From: CAIWHR01 sp963726765
Lineage (GTDB): Bacteria > Pseudomonadota > Gammaproteobacteria > Burkholderiales > Casimicrobiaceae
Direction of reading: 5' to 3'
DNA: 64,000 nucleotides
NCBI GenBank assembly: GCA_963726765.1
Contig: CAVSDH010000008.1
Span: 1 to 64,000 of the forward strand
In this document: in pieces, positions 45,782 through 53,163 of the stretch
How positions within the stretch are numbered: the stretch's first letter is position 1
Layout: each line of letters starts with the position of its first letter
Position numbers and translations under genes: made by a program
Notes under the pieces: generated by a model
Told to the model about the DNA's origin: nothing
The model's database searches: none
Seen by the model: the letters and a program-made list of their open reading frames with translations, nothing else

Positions 45782-46243
45782 TCAGTTGCCGGCGACGGTC
45801 TCGCCGATGACGTGGACCGTGATGTTCGCGATCGCGTCCGAATGCACGGCAACGATGAGCGGATGGTCGCCGACCTGTTTCAAGGGTCCCGCGGGCATCC
45901 GGATCGCGGACTTCTCGACGGTGAACCCCAGCGCCTTCAGCGCGTCGACGATGTCGACGTTCGTGACGGAGCCGAACAGCCGGCCGTCGACTCCGGACTT
46001 CTGCGTGACATTGACGGTCGTCCCCTCGAGCTTGGCTGCGTGTTCCTGGGCGGCGGCGAGCTTGGCGGCGGCGGCGGCTTCGAGCTCGGTACGCTTCGCC
46101 TCGAGCAGCTTGATGTTCTCCGGCGTCGCGCGCTTGGCCTTCCCTTGCGGGATGAGGAAGTTGCGGGCGAAACCCTGTTTGACCTTGACGACATCGCCCA
46201 GGTTGCCGACGTTGACCACCTTTTCCAGCAGGATGATTTGCAT
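45782..46243 (-). CDS. rplI: 50S ribosomal protein L9
   Basis: This 153-residue protein opens MQIILLEKVVNVGNLGDVVK with the usual VKxGFARNFLIPQGKA segment. An Ala-rich connecting helix follows, and the C-terminal domain reads LFGSVTNVDIVDALKALGF. It is the last gene of the S6-PriB-S18-L9 operon, with a 12-bp gap after rpsR. Confidence 0.98.
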   Translation of the reverse strand: MQIILLEKVVNVGNLGDVVKVKQGFARNFLIPQGKAKRATPENIKLLEAKRTELEAAAAAKLAAAQEHAAKLEGTTVNVTQKSGVDGRLFGSVTNVDIVDALKALGFTVEKSAIRMPAGPLKQVGDHPLIVAVHSDAIANITVHVIGETVAGN

Positions 46244-46255
46244 GGCGGCCCTCGC

Positions 46256-46537
46256 TCAGTGCAGGTCGGTGTAGGGGATGAGCGCGAGAAAGCGCGCGCG
46301 CTTGATCGCCGTGCCGAGCTGGCGCTGGTAACGCGACTTGGTGCCGGTGATCCGCGCCGGCATGATCTTGCCGTTTTCCTGCACGAAGTCCTTCAGGACC
46401 TCGATGTCCTTGTAGTCGATTTCCTTGACGCCTTCCGCGGTGAAGCGGCAGAACTTCTTGCGCTTGAACAGCGCATTGCCGCGCTCGCGCTTCTTGCCAT
46501 CCTTCTTCTTGCCGAACCTTCCTTGGGGACGGGGCAT
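46256..46537 (-). CDS. rpsR: 30S ribosomal protein S18
   Basis: This 93-residue protein has a basic Gly/Lys-rich N-terminus (RPQGRFGKKKDGKKRERG) and the core KFCRFTAEGVKEIDYKDI, ending KRARFLALIPYTDLH. One base separates it from the priB stop. Confidence 0.98.
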   Translation of the reverse strand: MPRPQGRFGKKKDGKKRERGNALFKRKKFCRFTAEGVKEIDYKDIEVLKDFVQENGKIMPARITGTKSRYQRQLGTAIKRARFLALIPYTDLH

Positions 46538-46538
46538 G

Positions 46539-46847
46539 TCAGTTTCCTTCTTTCGATTCGAATTCGTTTACGTGGAGCGCAAGGGTGATTCCGGTGCGAT
46601 AGCGTCGGGCCAGAAATCCCTTGCAGCGCAGTTCCGTGCCTGTCGATACCCTGGCCAGCGCGATCGCCGGTTCGCCGAACGCCACCGCAGTCAGCTCGCA
46701 TTCGACCCTGCGCTCTCCTCCGGCTTCGGACTGGACCGACGCGTGCTTCAGCACGCATTCCAGCGCCGCGATGCCGGCCGGGGTGTAGCGAAGGTCGCCG
46801 CGTTCGGCCAGGATGGCGTCGAGCGTGAGCCGGTTAGCGCCGGACAC
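46539..46847 (-). CDS. priB: Primosomal replication protein N, PriB
   Basis: This 102-residue single-stranded-DNA-binding OB-fold protein helps PriA restart stalled forks. It shows SGANRLTLDAILAERGDLRY, VLKHASVQSEAGGERRVECE and CKGFLARRYRTGITLALHVN. The start is a GTG at 46847. Its place between rpsF and rpsR is characteristic of beta- and gammaproteobacteria. Confidence 0.95.
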   Translation of the reverse strand: MSGANRLTLDAILAERGDLRYTPAGIAALECVLKHASVQSEAGGERRVECELTAVAFGEPAIALARVSTGTELRCKGFLARRYRTGITLALHVNEFESKEGN

Positions 46848-46874
46848 GTGTCGTTTCGCGCCTCGCCTCGACGA

Positions 46875-47327
46875 TCACGCCGAGGGTACCGGCACGTCCG
46901 GCACCGAGGGCGCCGCAGGCGCGTCGGCCGCCGGCCGCGGCGGACGGTCGCCCCGGTCGCCCCGGTCACCGCGATCGCCCCGATCACCGTCCCGTGCGGG
47001 ACGCGCACGTTCCTCGCGCATCATCGGCGAAGGCGCGATCACCGCCTCCTTCATCGCGACGATCAGGTGGCGCAGCACGGCGTCGTTGAACTTGAACGCG
47101 TGGTCGAGCTCGTTCAGCGTCTCCTGATCGATCTCGATGTTCATCAGCACGTAGTGCGCCTTGTGGATCTTGGCGATCGGATAGGCGAGCTGACGCCGGC
47201 CCCAATCCTCGAGGCGGTGGATGCGGCCGTTCCGGGTGGTAATCGTTGTGCGGTACCGCTCGATCATCGCGGGTACCTGCTCGCTCTGATCGGGGTGCAC
47301 GATGAATACGATTTCGTAGTGACGCAT
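46875..47327 (-). CDS. rpsF: 30S ribosomal protein S6, with Asp-Arg-Gly repeat tail
   Basis: This 150-residue S6 protein has the normal core (MRHYEIVFIVHPDQSEQVPA, KAHYVLMNIEIDQETLNELD), then a C-terminal extension with five GDR-type triplets (RDGDRGDRGDRGDRGD) and a Pro/Ala-rich end. The E. coli protein has a different, glutamylated tail. A disordered extension like this is typical in betaproteobacteria. Confidence 0.96.
   Translation of the reverse strand: MRHYEIVFIVHPDQSEQVPAMIERYRTTITTRNGRIHRLEDWGRRQLAYPIAKIHKAHYVLMNIEIDQETLNELDHAFKFNDAVLRHLIVAMKEAVIAPSPMMREERARPARDGDRGDRGDRGDRGDRPPRPAADAPAAPSVPDVPVPSA
46945..46989 (-). repeat. 9-bp tandem repeat coding the GDR tail of S6
   Basis: Five imperfect copies of a 9-base unit (CGGTCGCCC on the plus strand) encode the (GDR)n segment. 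Synonymous changes in units 3-5 show it is not a perfect slippage tract. Confidence 0.8.
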
Positions 47328-47353
47328 GCAGATCGCTCCTCATGGGCTGTTGG

Positions 47354-47404
47354 GGCGGCACCTCGGTTGCGCCCAGTTGCGCTCAATTGCGTCGAGTTGC
47401 CGCC
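47354..47404 (-). promoter_or_regulatory. Structured rpsF leader, candidate S6:S18 autoregulatory motif
   Basis: In the 5' UTR the arms GGCGGCA and TGCCGCC close a loop that contains two GCGCAAC copies and an ACCGAGG segment. S6:S18 leader motifs are known to place a CCG triplet in a hairpin. The layout fits, but I could not run a covariance search. Confidence 0.4.
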
Positions 47405-47447
47405 GAAGGCCTCCCCATCTGCGGTGGGTGAGGCAAGGGAACTGGTA

Positions 47448-47476
47448 ATTATGAGCCAGAAAGCCCGGCAAATCAA
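47448..47476 (-). promoter_or_regulatory. Promoter of the rpsF operon
   Basis: TTGATT (-35, 47471-47476) and CATAAT (-10, 47448-47453) are separated by 17 bp on the minus strand, about 120 bases before rpsF. The -10 matches five of six consensus positions. Confidence 0.65.
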
Positions 47477-47502
47477 GCCTCTGGGCAATCGCCTGGCAAT
47501 CG

Positions 47503-48726
47503 TTACCGACCCGGCGCCGCGATCGCCGATCCTGCGCCGCCGTCGGTTCCGTCTGCCGCCGCCAACGCCAGGTCCCGCTCCAACCTGGTCATTGCCGCGA
47601 GCCCCTTGACCCGCTCGTAGAACCGCGGCAGGTCGCCTCCTTCCGCGGCAAGGAGGGAAGCGAACTGCGGAACGCGGTCGGTGTACAGGCCCGCCGAGAC
47701 GATCCCCGCGTTGTTCGCGCCACCTGCGAACCAGCGTTCGAAGACCGGGGCGCCGCCCCAGCCTTCCTTGAGACGTTCGTGCTCCACACGCATGTCGGCG
47801 AAGATCGCTGCCTTGCGCGCGCGCTTCTCCGCGTCGGGGAGGTCGCTCGAATACACGGCGGCCAGCCGGCCGCGGGTCGTGCGGATCAATGTCCGGAAAT
47901 CGGTTCGCAGCCGCCGCATCCGCGAGACGTCCGCGGAGAACTGCGCCGCGTCGGCGCCACTCCCCTGCGCCGCCTGCCAGCGCGCGAGCCCCTCCTCCTC
48001 GACGGCCACCGCAAAGGATTCGTTGAACGAGGTGTCGTCCTTCACGTAGACGACCTGGTGCGCAAGCTCGTGAAATACGAGGCGCGCGACTTCGGCGTCG
48101 CGGTAACGGATGAACGTGGAGAGCACCGGATCGTCGAACCACCCGAGCGTGGAGTATGCCGGCACGCCGCTCACGTGCACGTCGAAGCCTTCGGCCGCGA
48201 GGCGCGAGGCCTCGGCGTTGGCGTCCGCCTCCGCGAAGTAGCCGCGATAGGCGACACACCCCGCGACCGGAAAGCACCACTGCCGCACGGCGAGCGACAG
48301 CTCCGGCGCGGCGAAGACGTTCCATACGACGTAAGGACGCTCGAGCGCGGCGTAACGCGTGTAGCTGCGGTTGTCGGGGAGCGCGAGCTCGCGGCTCGCG
48401 AAAGTCCGCATGTCCTGCACACGCGTGAGCTTGGCCTTCAGCACCGCGTCGGGCGTCTCCTGCACGACCTCGCTGATCGGGCGGGCGCGGGAGATTAGGT
48501 CGATCTGCCCGGCGAATCCCTGCCAGTAGAAATCGACGGCGGAACAGCCGGCGAGCGGCAGCGCCAGGGCGAACACTGCCGCGCGCGCTGCGTTCGCAGG
48601 TCGTGCCCACCGCGGCGCTACTCGATCGAACGGCCAGGTTCCGGCGCGCGCCGCCGTTCCGGGGCTGCCCCTCGGGAACGTGACGGTATTGCCAGGATGC
48701 GCGGCGCGCGAAAGGCGGTTCTCCAT
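47503..48726 (-). CDS. Putative lipoprotein aminopeptidase (COG4324-like)
   Basis: This predicted metal-dependent peptidase has a zinc-ligand motif RLVFHELAHQVVYVKDDTSF (HExxH). The lipobox ALALPLAGCSAVDFYW puts the lipidated Cys near residue 60 if the start is 48726. The true start may be further in, as the first 35 residues are unusual for a lipoprotein. The middle contains YSTLGWFDDPVLSTFIRYRD and NESFAVAVEEEGLARW, typical of this family. It is anchored to a membrane. Role and substrate are unknown. Confidence 0.82.
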   Translation of the reverse strand: MENRLSRAAHPGNTVTFPRGSPGTAARAGTWPFDRVAPRWARPANAARAAVFALALPLAGCSAVDFYWQGFAGQIDLISRARPISEVVQETPDAVLKAKLTRVQDMRTFASRELALPDNRSYTRYAALERPYVVWNVFAAPELSLAVRQWCFPVAGCVAYRGYFAEADANAEASRLAAEGFDVHVSGVPAYSTLGWFDDPVLSTFIRYRDAEVARLVFHELAHQVVYVKDDTSFNESFAVAVEEEGLARWQAAQGSGADAAQFSADVSRMRRLRTDFRTLIRTTRGRLAAVYSSDLPDAEKRARKAAIFADMRVEHERLKEGWGGAPVFERWFAGGANNAGIVSAGLYTDRVPQFASLLAAEGGDLPRFYERVKGLAAMTRLERDLALAAADGTDGGAGSAIAAPGR

Positions 48727-48836
48727 CGTTTGGCGTACTCCGGACAGCGGTGAAAAGCGTTATGGTAGAGGTTCGACACGTTGGCACGGGCCGTGGCAGG
48801 ATAACCGCAACCTCCGAACCGCGCTCCCTGCACCCG

Positions 48837-49403
48837 ATGACCACCCGCCGTCGCTCACCGCGTACTCCTTTGCCATCGCCGTTGCGCTCGCCGCGCGCGC
48901 AGCGACTTTCGGCGTGCATTTCGGTGCTCGCGTTCGGCGCCCTTTCGGCGTCGTCTGCCCGCGCCGAGGTCTACAAGTGCGCCGGCGACGGGGGACGCCC
49001 TGTCTACCAGGAAATGCCGTGTCCGGCCGGCAAGGAACTGCGCAATTTCCAGAACGATCCGCCCGAGATCACCGTGTTGCCGGGATCGGCGATTTCGAGT
49101 GGCGCGCCGATTGCGCCGACAAGCGTACGGCCCGGAAAGGACGCCGGCGCGGACAAGTCCGCCAAGGCGCGCGCCGACAAGTCACGGGGCGACCCATCCG
49201 AACGGCGGCACCTGCGCAGCGGGATGACGGAAGGGGAAGTGCTGGCGCGCGTCGGCACGCCCGACGTGACCACCGGACAGAGGACCGGCAAACAGCTGCG
49301 CTGGACCTGGCTCCCCACGGAGGGCGATGCGGAGACTGTCACCACGGTGACACTCGCCGCGGGCGTCGTCACCAACGTGGAGCGAACGCTCGTCAAGCGA
49401 TGA
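48837..49403 (+). CDS. DUF4124 protein with a C-terminal SmpA/OmlA-like segment
   Basis: This 188-residue secreted protein has a signal peptide (SACISVLAFGALSASSARA), a DUF4124 region (EVYKCAGDGGRPVYQEMPCP) and a Lys/Ala-rich linker. A C-terminal segment MTEGEVLARVGTPDVTTGQR resembles the start of the SmpA/OmlA fold, as in outer-membrane assembly lipoproteins. It overlaps dtd by ATGA. Function is unknown. Confidence 0.78.
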   Translation: MTTRRRSPRTPLPSPLRSPRAQRLSACISVLAFGALSASSARAEVYKCAGDGGRPVYQEMPCPAGKELRNFQNDPPEITVLPGSAISSGAPIAPTSVRPGKDAGADKSAKARADKSRGDPSERRHLRSGMTEGEVLARVGTPDVTTGQRTGKQLRWTWLPTEGDAETVTTVTLAAGVVTNVERTLVKR

Positions 49404-49852
49404 GAGCGCTCGTGCAGCGCGTGCGCGAAGCCTCCGTCACCGTTGATCGTCGCATCGTCGGATCGATCGGGCCCGGACTTCTCGTGCTGGCCGGCGTCGC
49501 AGGAGACGATCGCGACGACGATCGCGACTGGCTGGCGCGGAAGATCGTCGCGCTGCGCATCTTCGACGACGACGCCGGCACGATGAACCGCTCCGTCGTC
49601 GACGCGGGCGGCGGCGTTCTCGCCGTGAGCCAGTTCACGCTGTTCGCGTCAACCAGAAAAGGCGCCCGTCCGTCGTGGTCGGCCGCGGCGCCGCCGGATT
49701 CCGCTGCGCCGGCCTTCGGGCGCTTCGTCGCCGCGCTCGCCGCCCTGCTGGGAGGGCCGGTTGCCACCGGAGAATTCGGCGCCGCAATGCAGGTTGCGCT
49801 CGTCAACGACGGTCCGGTGACGATCTGGCTCGACTCGCGCGTGCGCGAATAG
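49400..49852 (+). CDS. dtd: D-aminoacyl-tRNA deacylase
   Basis: This 150-residue enzyme removes D-amino acids (and Gly from tRNA-Ala) misattached to tRNA. It has MRALVQRVREASVTVD, the catalytic AVSQFTLFASTRKGARPSW (canonical SQFTLYA region) and the cross-subunit VALVNDGPVTIWLDS, which is the NxGPVT motif. The length is standard. Its start overlaps the DUF4124 stop. Confidence 0.96.
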   Translation: MRALVQRVREASVTVDRRIVGSIGPGLLVLAGVAGDDRDDDRDWLARKIVALRIFDDDAGTMNRSVVDAGGGVLAVSQFTLFASTRKGARPSWSAAAPPDSAAPAFGRFVAALAALLGGPVATGEFGAAMQVALVNDGPVTIWLDSRVRE

Positions 49853-49878
49853 CGCCGCGACGGCGTCCGGTCGCGCCG

Positions 49879-50295
49879 CTAGCCCCGATCAACGCTGTAG
49901 CGGCCGGGACCGAACGCGAAGACCATCAGCAGGCCGCCGATGATCGCGATGTTCTTCATGAACATCAGCTGGTTTGCGCGAACCGCCGCGTCGGCCATCG
50001 CCCAGTAATTGTGGAAATAGATCGAAGCAAAGAACGTGAAGACGGCGACCATCAGCGCGGCCCATCGCGCCTTCCAACCGAGCGCGAGCATCAGCCCGCC
50101 GCCGAGCTCGACGGCGACCGCCAGCGCGGCGCCGACTTCCGGTAACGGTAGACCCTTGCTCGCAACGGACGCAACGGTACGCTCGAAACCGCCGATCTTG
50201 CCGAAGCCCGCCGGCACGAACAGGGAGGCGAGCAACACACGGCCCACCAGTGACACGACATCCTGCAACTGCGACAAGGCGGCCTCCGAGATCAC
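49879..50295 (-). CDS. DoxX family membrane protein
   Basis: This 138-residue protein has four membrane helices and the DoxX pattern GRVLLASLFVPAGFGKIGGF, ELGGGLMLALGWKARWAALM and KNIAIIGGLLMVFAFGPGRY. It starts with a GTG at 50295 that overlaps the pirin stop as GTGA. DoxX proteins are linked to oxidative or thiol stress, sometimes with pirins. The exact function is unknown. Confidence 0.9.
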   Translation of the reverse strand: MISEAALSQLQDVVSLVGRVLLASLFVPAGFGKIGGFERTVASVASKGLPLPEVGAALAVAVELGGGLMLALGWKARWAALMVAVFTFFASIYFHNYWAMADAAVRANQLMFMKNIAIIGGLLMVFAFGPGRYSVDRG

Positions 50296-50990
50296 GGCAG
50301 GTCGAAGAGCAATACCTCCGCGGCCTGCGCGCCGTCGAGCGCCACCGTGGGCTCGCCTGCGAGAGTAACGGCGTCACCGGCAGCGAGCGCAATGCCGTTC
50401 ACGCGTACGCCCCCGCGGGCGACGTGAACGTAGACCCGGCGCCCCGGCACAAGTTCACGGCGTGCCGATTCGGCGCCGTCGAGCAGCGCCGCATGCACCG
50501 TGGCGTCCTGATGAATCGTGACCGAGCCGTCGCGCCCGTCGGGCGACGCGATGAGCCGCAGCTGCCCTCGCATTGCCGCCGCCGGGACGTGCTTCTGCTC
50601 ATAGGACGGGTCAATGCCGGCGCGTGCGGGCTCGATCCAGATCTGCAGGAAATGCACCGGCGTCGTCTTCGACGGATTGAACTCGCTGTGCGTGACGCCG
50701 CGCCCGGCGCTCATCCGCTGGACGTCGCCCGGCACGATGATCGAGCCGTTCCCCATGCTGTCCTTGTGGGAAAGCTCGCCCTCCAGCACGTAACTGATGA
50801 TTTCCATGTTCTGATGGCCATGCGTGCCGAACCCCATCCCGGGCCGGACGCGGTCCTCGTTGATCACGCGCAGCGGGCCGTATCCCATGTGCGCGGGATC
50901 GTAGTAGTCGGCAAAGGAAAAGCTGTGCCACGAATCGAGCCAGCCGTGGTCGGCGTGCCCCCGATCCCGGGCTTTGCGAAGCTTGATCAT
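50292..50990 (-). CDS. Pirin family protein
   Basis: This 232-residue bicupin has MIKLRKARDRGHADHGWLDS, the metal-binding FGTHGHQNMEIISYVLEGEL (His/His/Glu) and VTHSEFNPSKTTPVHFLQIW. Pirins bind Fe and some act as quercetinases. It is placed with DoxX at the end of the hexuronate directon. Start at 50990. Confidence 0.93.
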   Translation of the reverse strand: MIKLRKARDRGHADHGWLDSWHSFSFADYYDPAHMGYGPLRVINEDRVRPGMGFGTHGHQNMEIISYVLEGELSHKDSMGNGSIIVPGDVQRMSAGRGVTHSEFNPSKTTPVHFLQIWIEPARAGIDPSYEQKHVPAAAMRGQLRLIASPDGRDGSVTIHQDATVHAALLDGAESARRELVPGRRVYVHVARGGVRVNGIALAAGDAVTLAGEPTVALDGAQAAEVLLFDLP

Positions 50991-51010
50991 TGCGAATGCC
51001 TTTCCGGAGA

Positions 51011-51757
51011 TCACCAGCGCAGCGTGGCGCCGGCGAGAACGATTTGCACCGGCGCGGCGCGCGCGAGACGCACCTGATACCCGGCGTCCACGTCGAACCC
51101 GCGCGTGACGGCGGCGATCGCGCCAAACCGCGCGACGGTGAGCCAGGACGCACGCGACGCGTCGGGATTGGCCGCGGTGCCGATCTCCGCGGAGACGCGC
51201 CAGGTTTCGCTCAGCGAATACACCGCGGCTGCCGACGCGCCCCACAGATTGCGGCGGTCACCGATCAGCGGATCGTACACGTAGTCGACGTTCGCGGCGA
51301 ACATCCACGAAGTGGGTGCATACGTCCAGATCAGGATCGCGTGCGGCGATGTCCTGCCGGTGCCGAGCCCGCGATCGGCGTCGCCGGTCGGCACGTCCAC
51401 GCCGGCGCGCACGCCGAACGACACCGGTCCTTCCTCGTAGAAACGCCACTTGAAATCGAGCCCGGTGTCGCCGATACCCTGCGTCGTGCCGTTGGCCGTG
51501 GCACCGCGCACGGACAGCCACGTCGGGCGCGCGATCAGGTCCAGCGTCTCGAATGCCCCATAGGAGAGCTGCGGTCCGAATTCGACGGCCTTCGCACCGC
51601 CGTCACGCGCCTGCGCGAATCCCAGCTCGAGTTCCGAGTGGCCCGCTCCCTGTGTCCCGGTGTCTTCGGTGAGCAGAGGATGTGCAGCAAAGGCCGGCGA
51701 TGCGAGCGCGGCCAACACCAACGCGACGACGGCCCGATCGCTACAACCGATATGCAC
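51011..51757 (-). CDS. Outer-membrane transporter-like protein (MetA_deg/COG4313 type)
   Basis: This 248-residue predicted beta-barrel has a signal peptide from a GTG at 51757 (ALVLAALASPAFAA), then the HPLLTEDTGTQGAGHSELEL motif and alternating strands to the terminal aromatic residue (ending ATLRW). These proteins are often annotated as transporters in phenol or metal loci. The start overlaps the end of uxaC by 17 bases, so it may be translated as the operon tail. It could allow uptake of uronates through the outer membrane, but this is inference. Confidence 0.7.
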   Translation of the reverse strand: MHIGCSDRAVVALVLAALASPAFAAHPLLTEDTGTQGAGHSELELGFAQARDGGAKAVEFGPQLSYGAFETLDLIARPTWLSVRGATANGTTQGIGDTGLDFKWRFYEEGPVSFGVRAGVDVPTGDADRGLGTGRTSPHAILIWTYAPTSWMFAANVDYVYDPLIGDRRNLWGASAAAVYSLSETWRVSAEIGTAANPDASRASWLTVARFGAIAAVTRGFDVDAGYQVRLARAAPVQIVLAGATLRW

Positions 51758-53159
51758 GCTTCGCAAGCCCGTACGCGAGCTCCGGAGCAAGTTCGAACGC
51801 CTCGTCCTCGCCGATCCTGTGCTCGACCGCGAGGGTCGCCAGAAACCGGCAGTCGATCCGGCGCGCGACATCGTGCCGGGCCGGGATCGAGAGGAACGCG
51901 CGCGTGTCGTCGTTGAAACCGACGGTGTTGTAGAAGCCCGCGGTCTCGGTGGTCTGCTCGCGAAAGCGCAGCATGCCTTCCGGACTGTCGTAGAACCACC
52001 ACGACGGTCCGAGCCGAAGGATCGGATAGTGGCCGGCAAGCGGCGCGAGCTCGCGCGAATAGACGGTCTCGTCGAGCGTGAACAGGATCACCGTGAGATT
52101 GCGCTCGTTGCCGTAGCGGTCGAGGAGCGGCTTCAATGCGCGCACGTAGTCGGTCCGCGTCGGAATGTCGGCGCCCTTGTCGCGGCCGAAATCGCGATGG
52201 ATCGCGGGGTTGTGGTTGCGGAAGCTGCCCGGATGGATTTGCATCACCAGCCCGTCATCGATGCTCATTCGCGCCATCTCGGTCAGCATCTGGCCGCGAA
52301 ACGCCTCCGCCTCGTCGGCCGTCGCGGTGCCGGCCAGCCCGCGGTCGAGGAGCCGCTGACACTCCGCCTCGGCGAAATCGCAGGTTCGGGCGGTCGGGTG
52401 CCCGTGGTCGGTCGACGTCGCGCCCAGCGTCTTGAAGAACGCGCGACGGCTGCGATGCGCGGCGAGATAGCCTCGCCACGTCGCCGTGTTCTCACCGGCA
52501 ATCGCCCCGAGCCGCAGGACGTTGTCGCGGAAGCCGTCGAATTCCGGATCGACGACGGGATCGGGGCGGTAGGCGGTGACTACCCGTCCCTTCCATCCCG
52601 ATGCGCGAATCTTCGCGTGGTGCGCGAGCGGATCCAGCGGCGATTCGGTCGTCGCCAGCACCTCGATGTTGAATCGCTCGAACAGCGCGCGGGGCCGGAA
52701 TGCCGGTTTCGCGAGGCAGTCGTTGATGCGATCGAAAGCGCGGTCAGCCGTTTCGGAGGTCAGCCTCAGGTCGATGCCGAAGACGGTCGAGAATGCGTGA
52801 TCAAGCCACATTCGCGTCGGCGTTCCACGGAACAGGTGGTAGTGCGCGGCGAAGGTCCGCCAGATCTTGCGCGCATCGCGCTCCCCGGGCCTGCCGTCGA
52901 TTCTGGGTATTCCGAGATCCTCGAGCGGAACGCCCTGGCTGTAGAGCATCCGGAACACGTAGTGATCCGGAGTGATGAGCAGCGCCGACGCATTGGCGAA
53001 CGGCGTATCGTCGGCGAACCATTGAGGATCCGTGTGCCCGTGCGGGCTCACGATCGGCAGGTCCTTGACGGTCGCGTAAAGCCGGCGTGCGAGACCGCGC
53101 GTGGCAGGATCTGCCGGAAACAGCCGGTCGGGATTCAGATCGAGCGAAATGCTTTTCAT
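51741..53159 (-). CDS. uxaC: Glucuronate isomerase
   Basis: This 472-residue amidohydrolase-superfamily isomerase converts glucuronate to fructuronate and galacturonate to tagaturonate. It opens with VKDLPIVSPHGHTDPQWFAD (metal HxH), later LATTESPLDPLAHHAKIRAS and QIHPGSFRNHNPAIHRDFGR, and ends PARHDVARRIDCRFLATLAV. Four bases separate it from uxuB. Confidence 0.96.
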   Translation of the reverse strand: MKSISLDLNPDRLFPADPATRGLARRLYATVKDLPIVSPHGHTDPQWFADDTPFANASALLITPDHYVFRMLYSQGVPLEDLGIPRIDGRPGERDARKIWRTFAAHYHLFRGTPTRMWLDHAFSTVFGIDLRLTSETADRAFDRINDCLAKPAFRPRALFERFNIEVLATTESPLDPLAHHAKIRASGWKGRVVTAYRPDPVVDPEFDGFRDNVLRLGAIAGENTATWRGYLAAHRSRRAFFKTLGATSTDHGHPTARTCDFAEAECQRLLDRGLAGTATADEAEAFRGQMLTEMARMSIDDGLVMQIHPGSFRNHNPAIHRDFGRDKGADIPTRTDYVRALKPLLDRYGNERNLTVILFTLDETVYSRELAPLAGHYPILRLGPSWWFYDSPEGMLRFREQTTETAGFYNTVGFNDDTRAFLSIPARHDVARRIDCRFLATLAVEHRIGEDEAFELAPELAYGLAKRAYRL

Positions 53160-53163
53160 GGAG

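Noticed and set aside
46945..46989. Short tandem repeat that could suggest CRISPR
   Set aside because: The unit is 9 bases without spacers and lies in frame inside rpsF.
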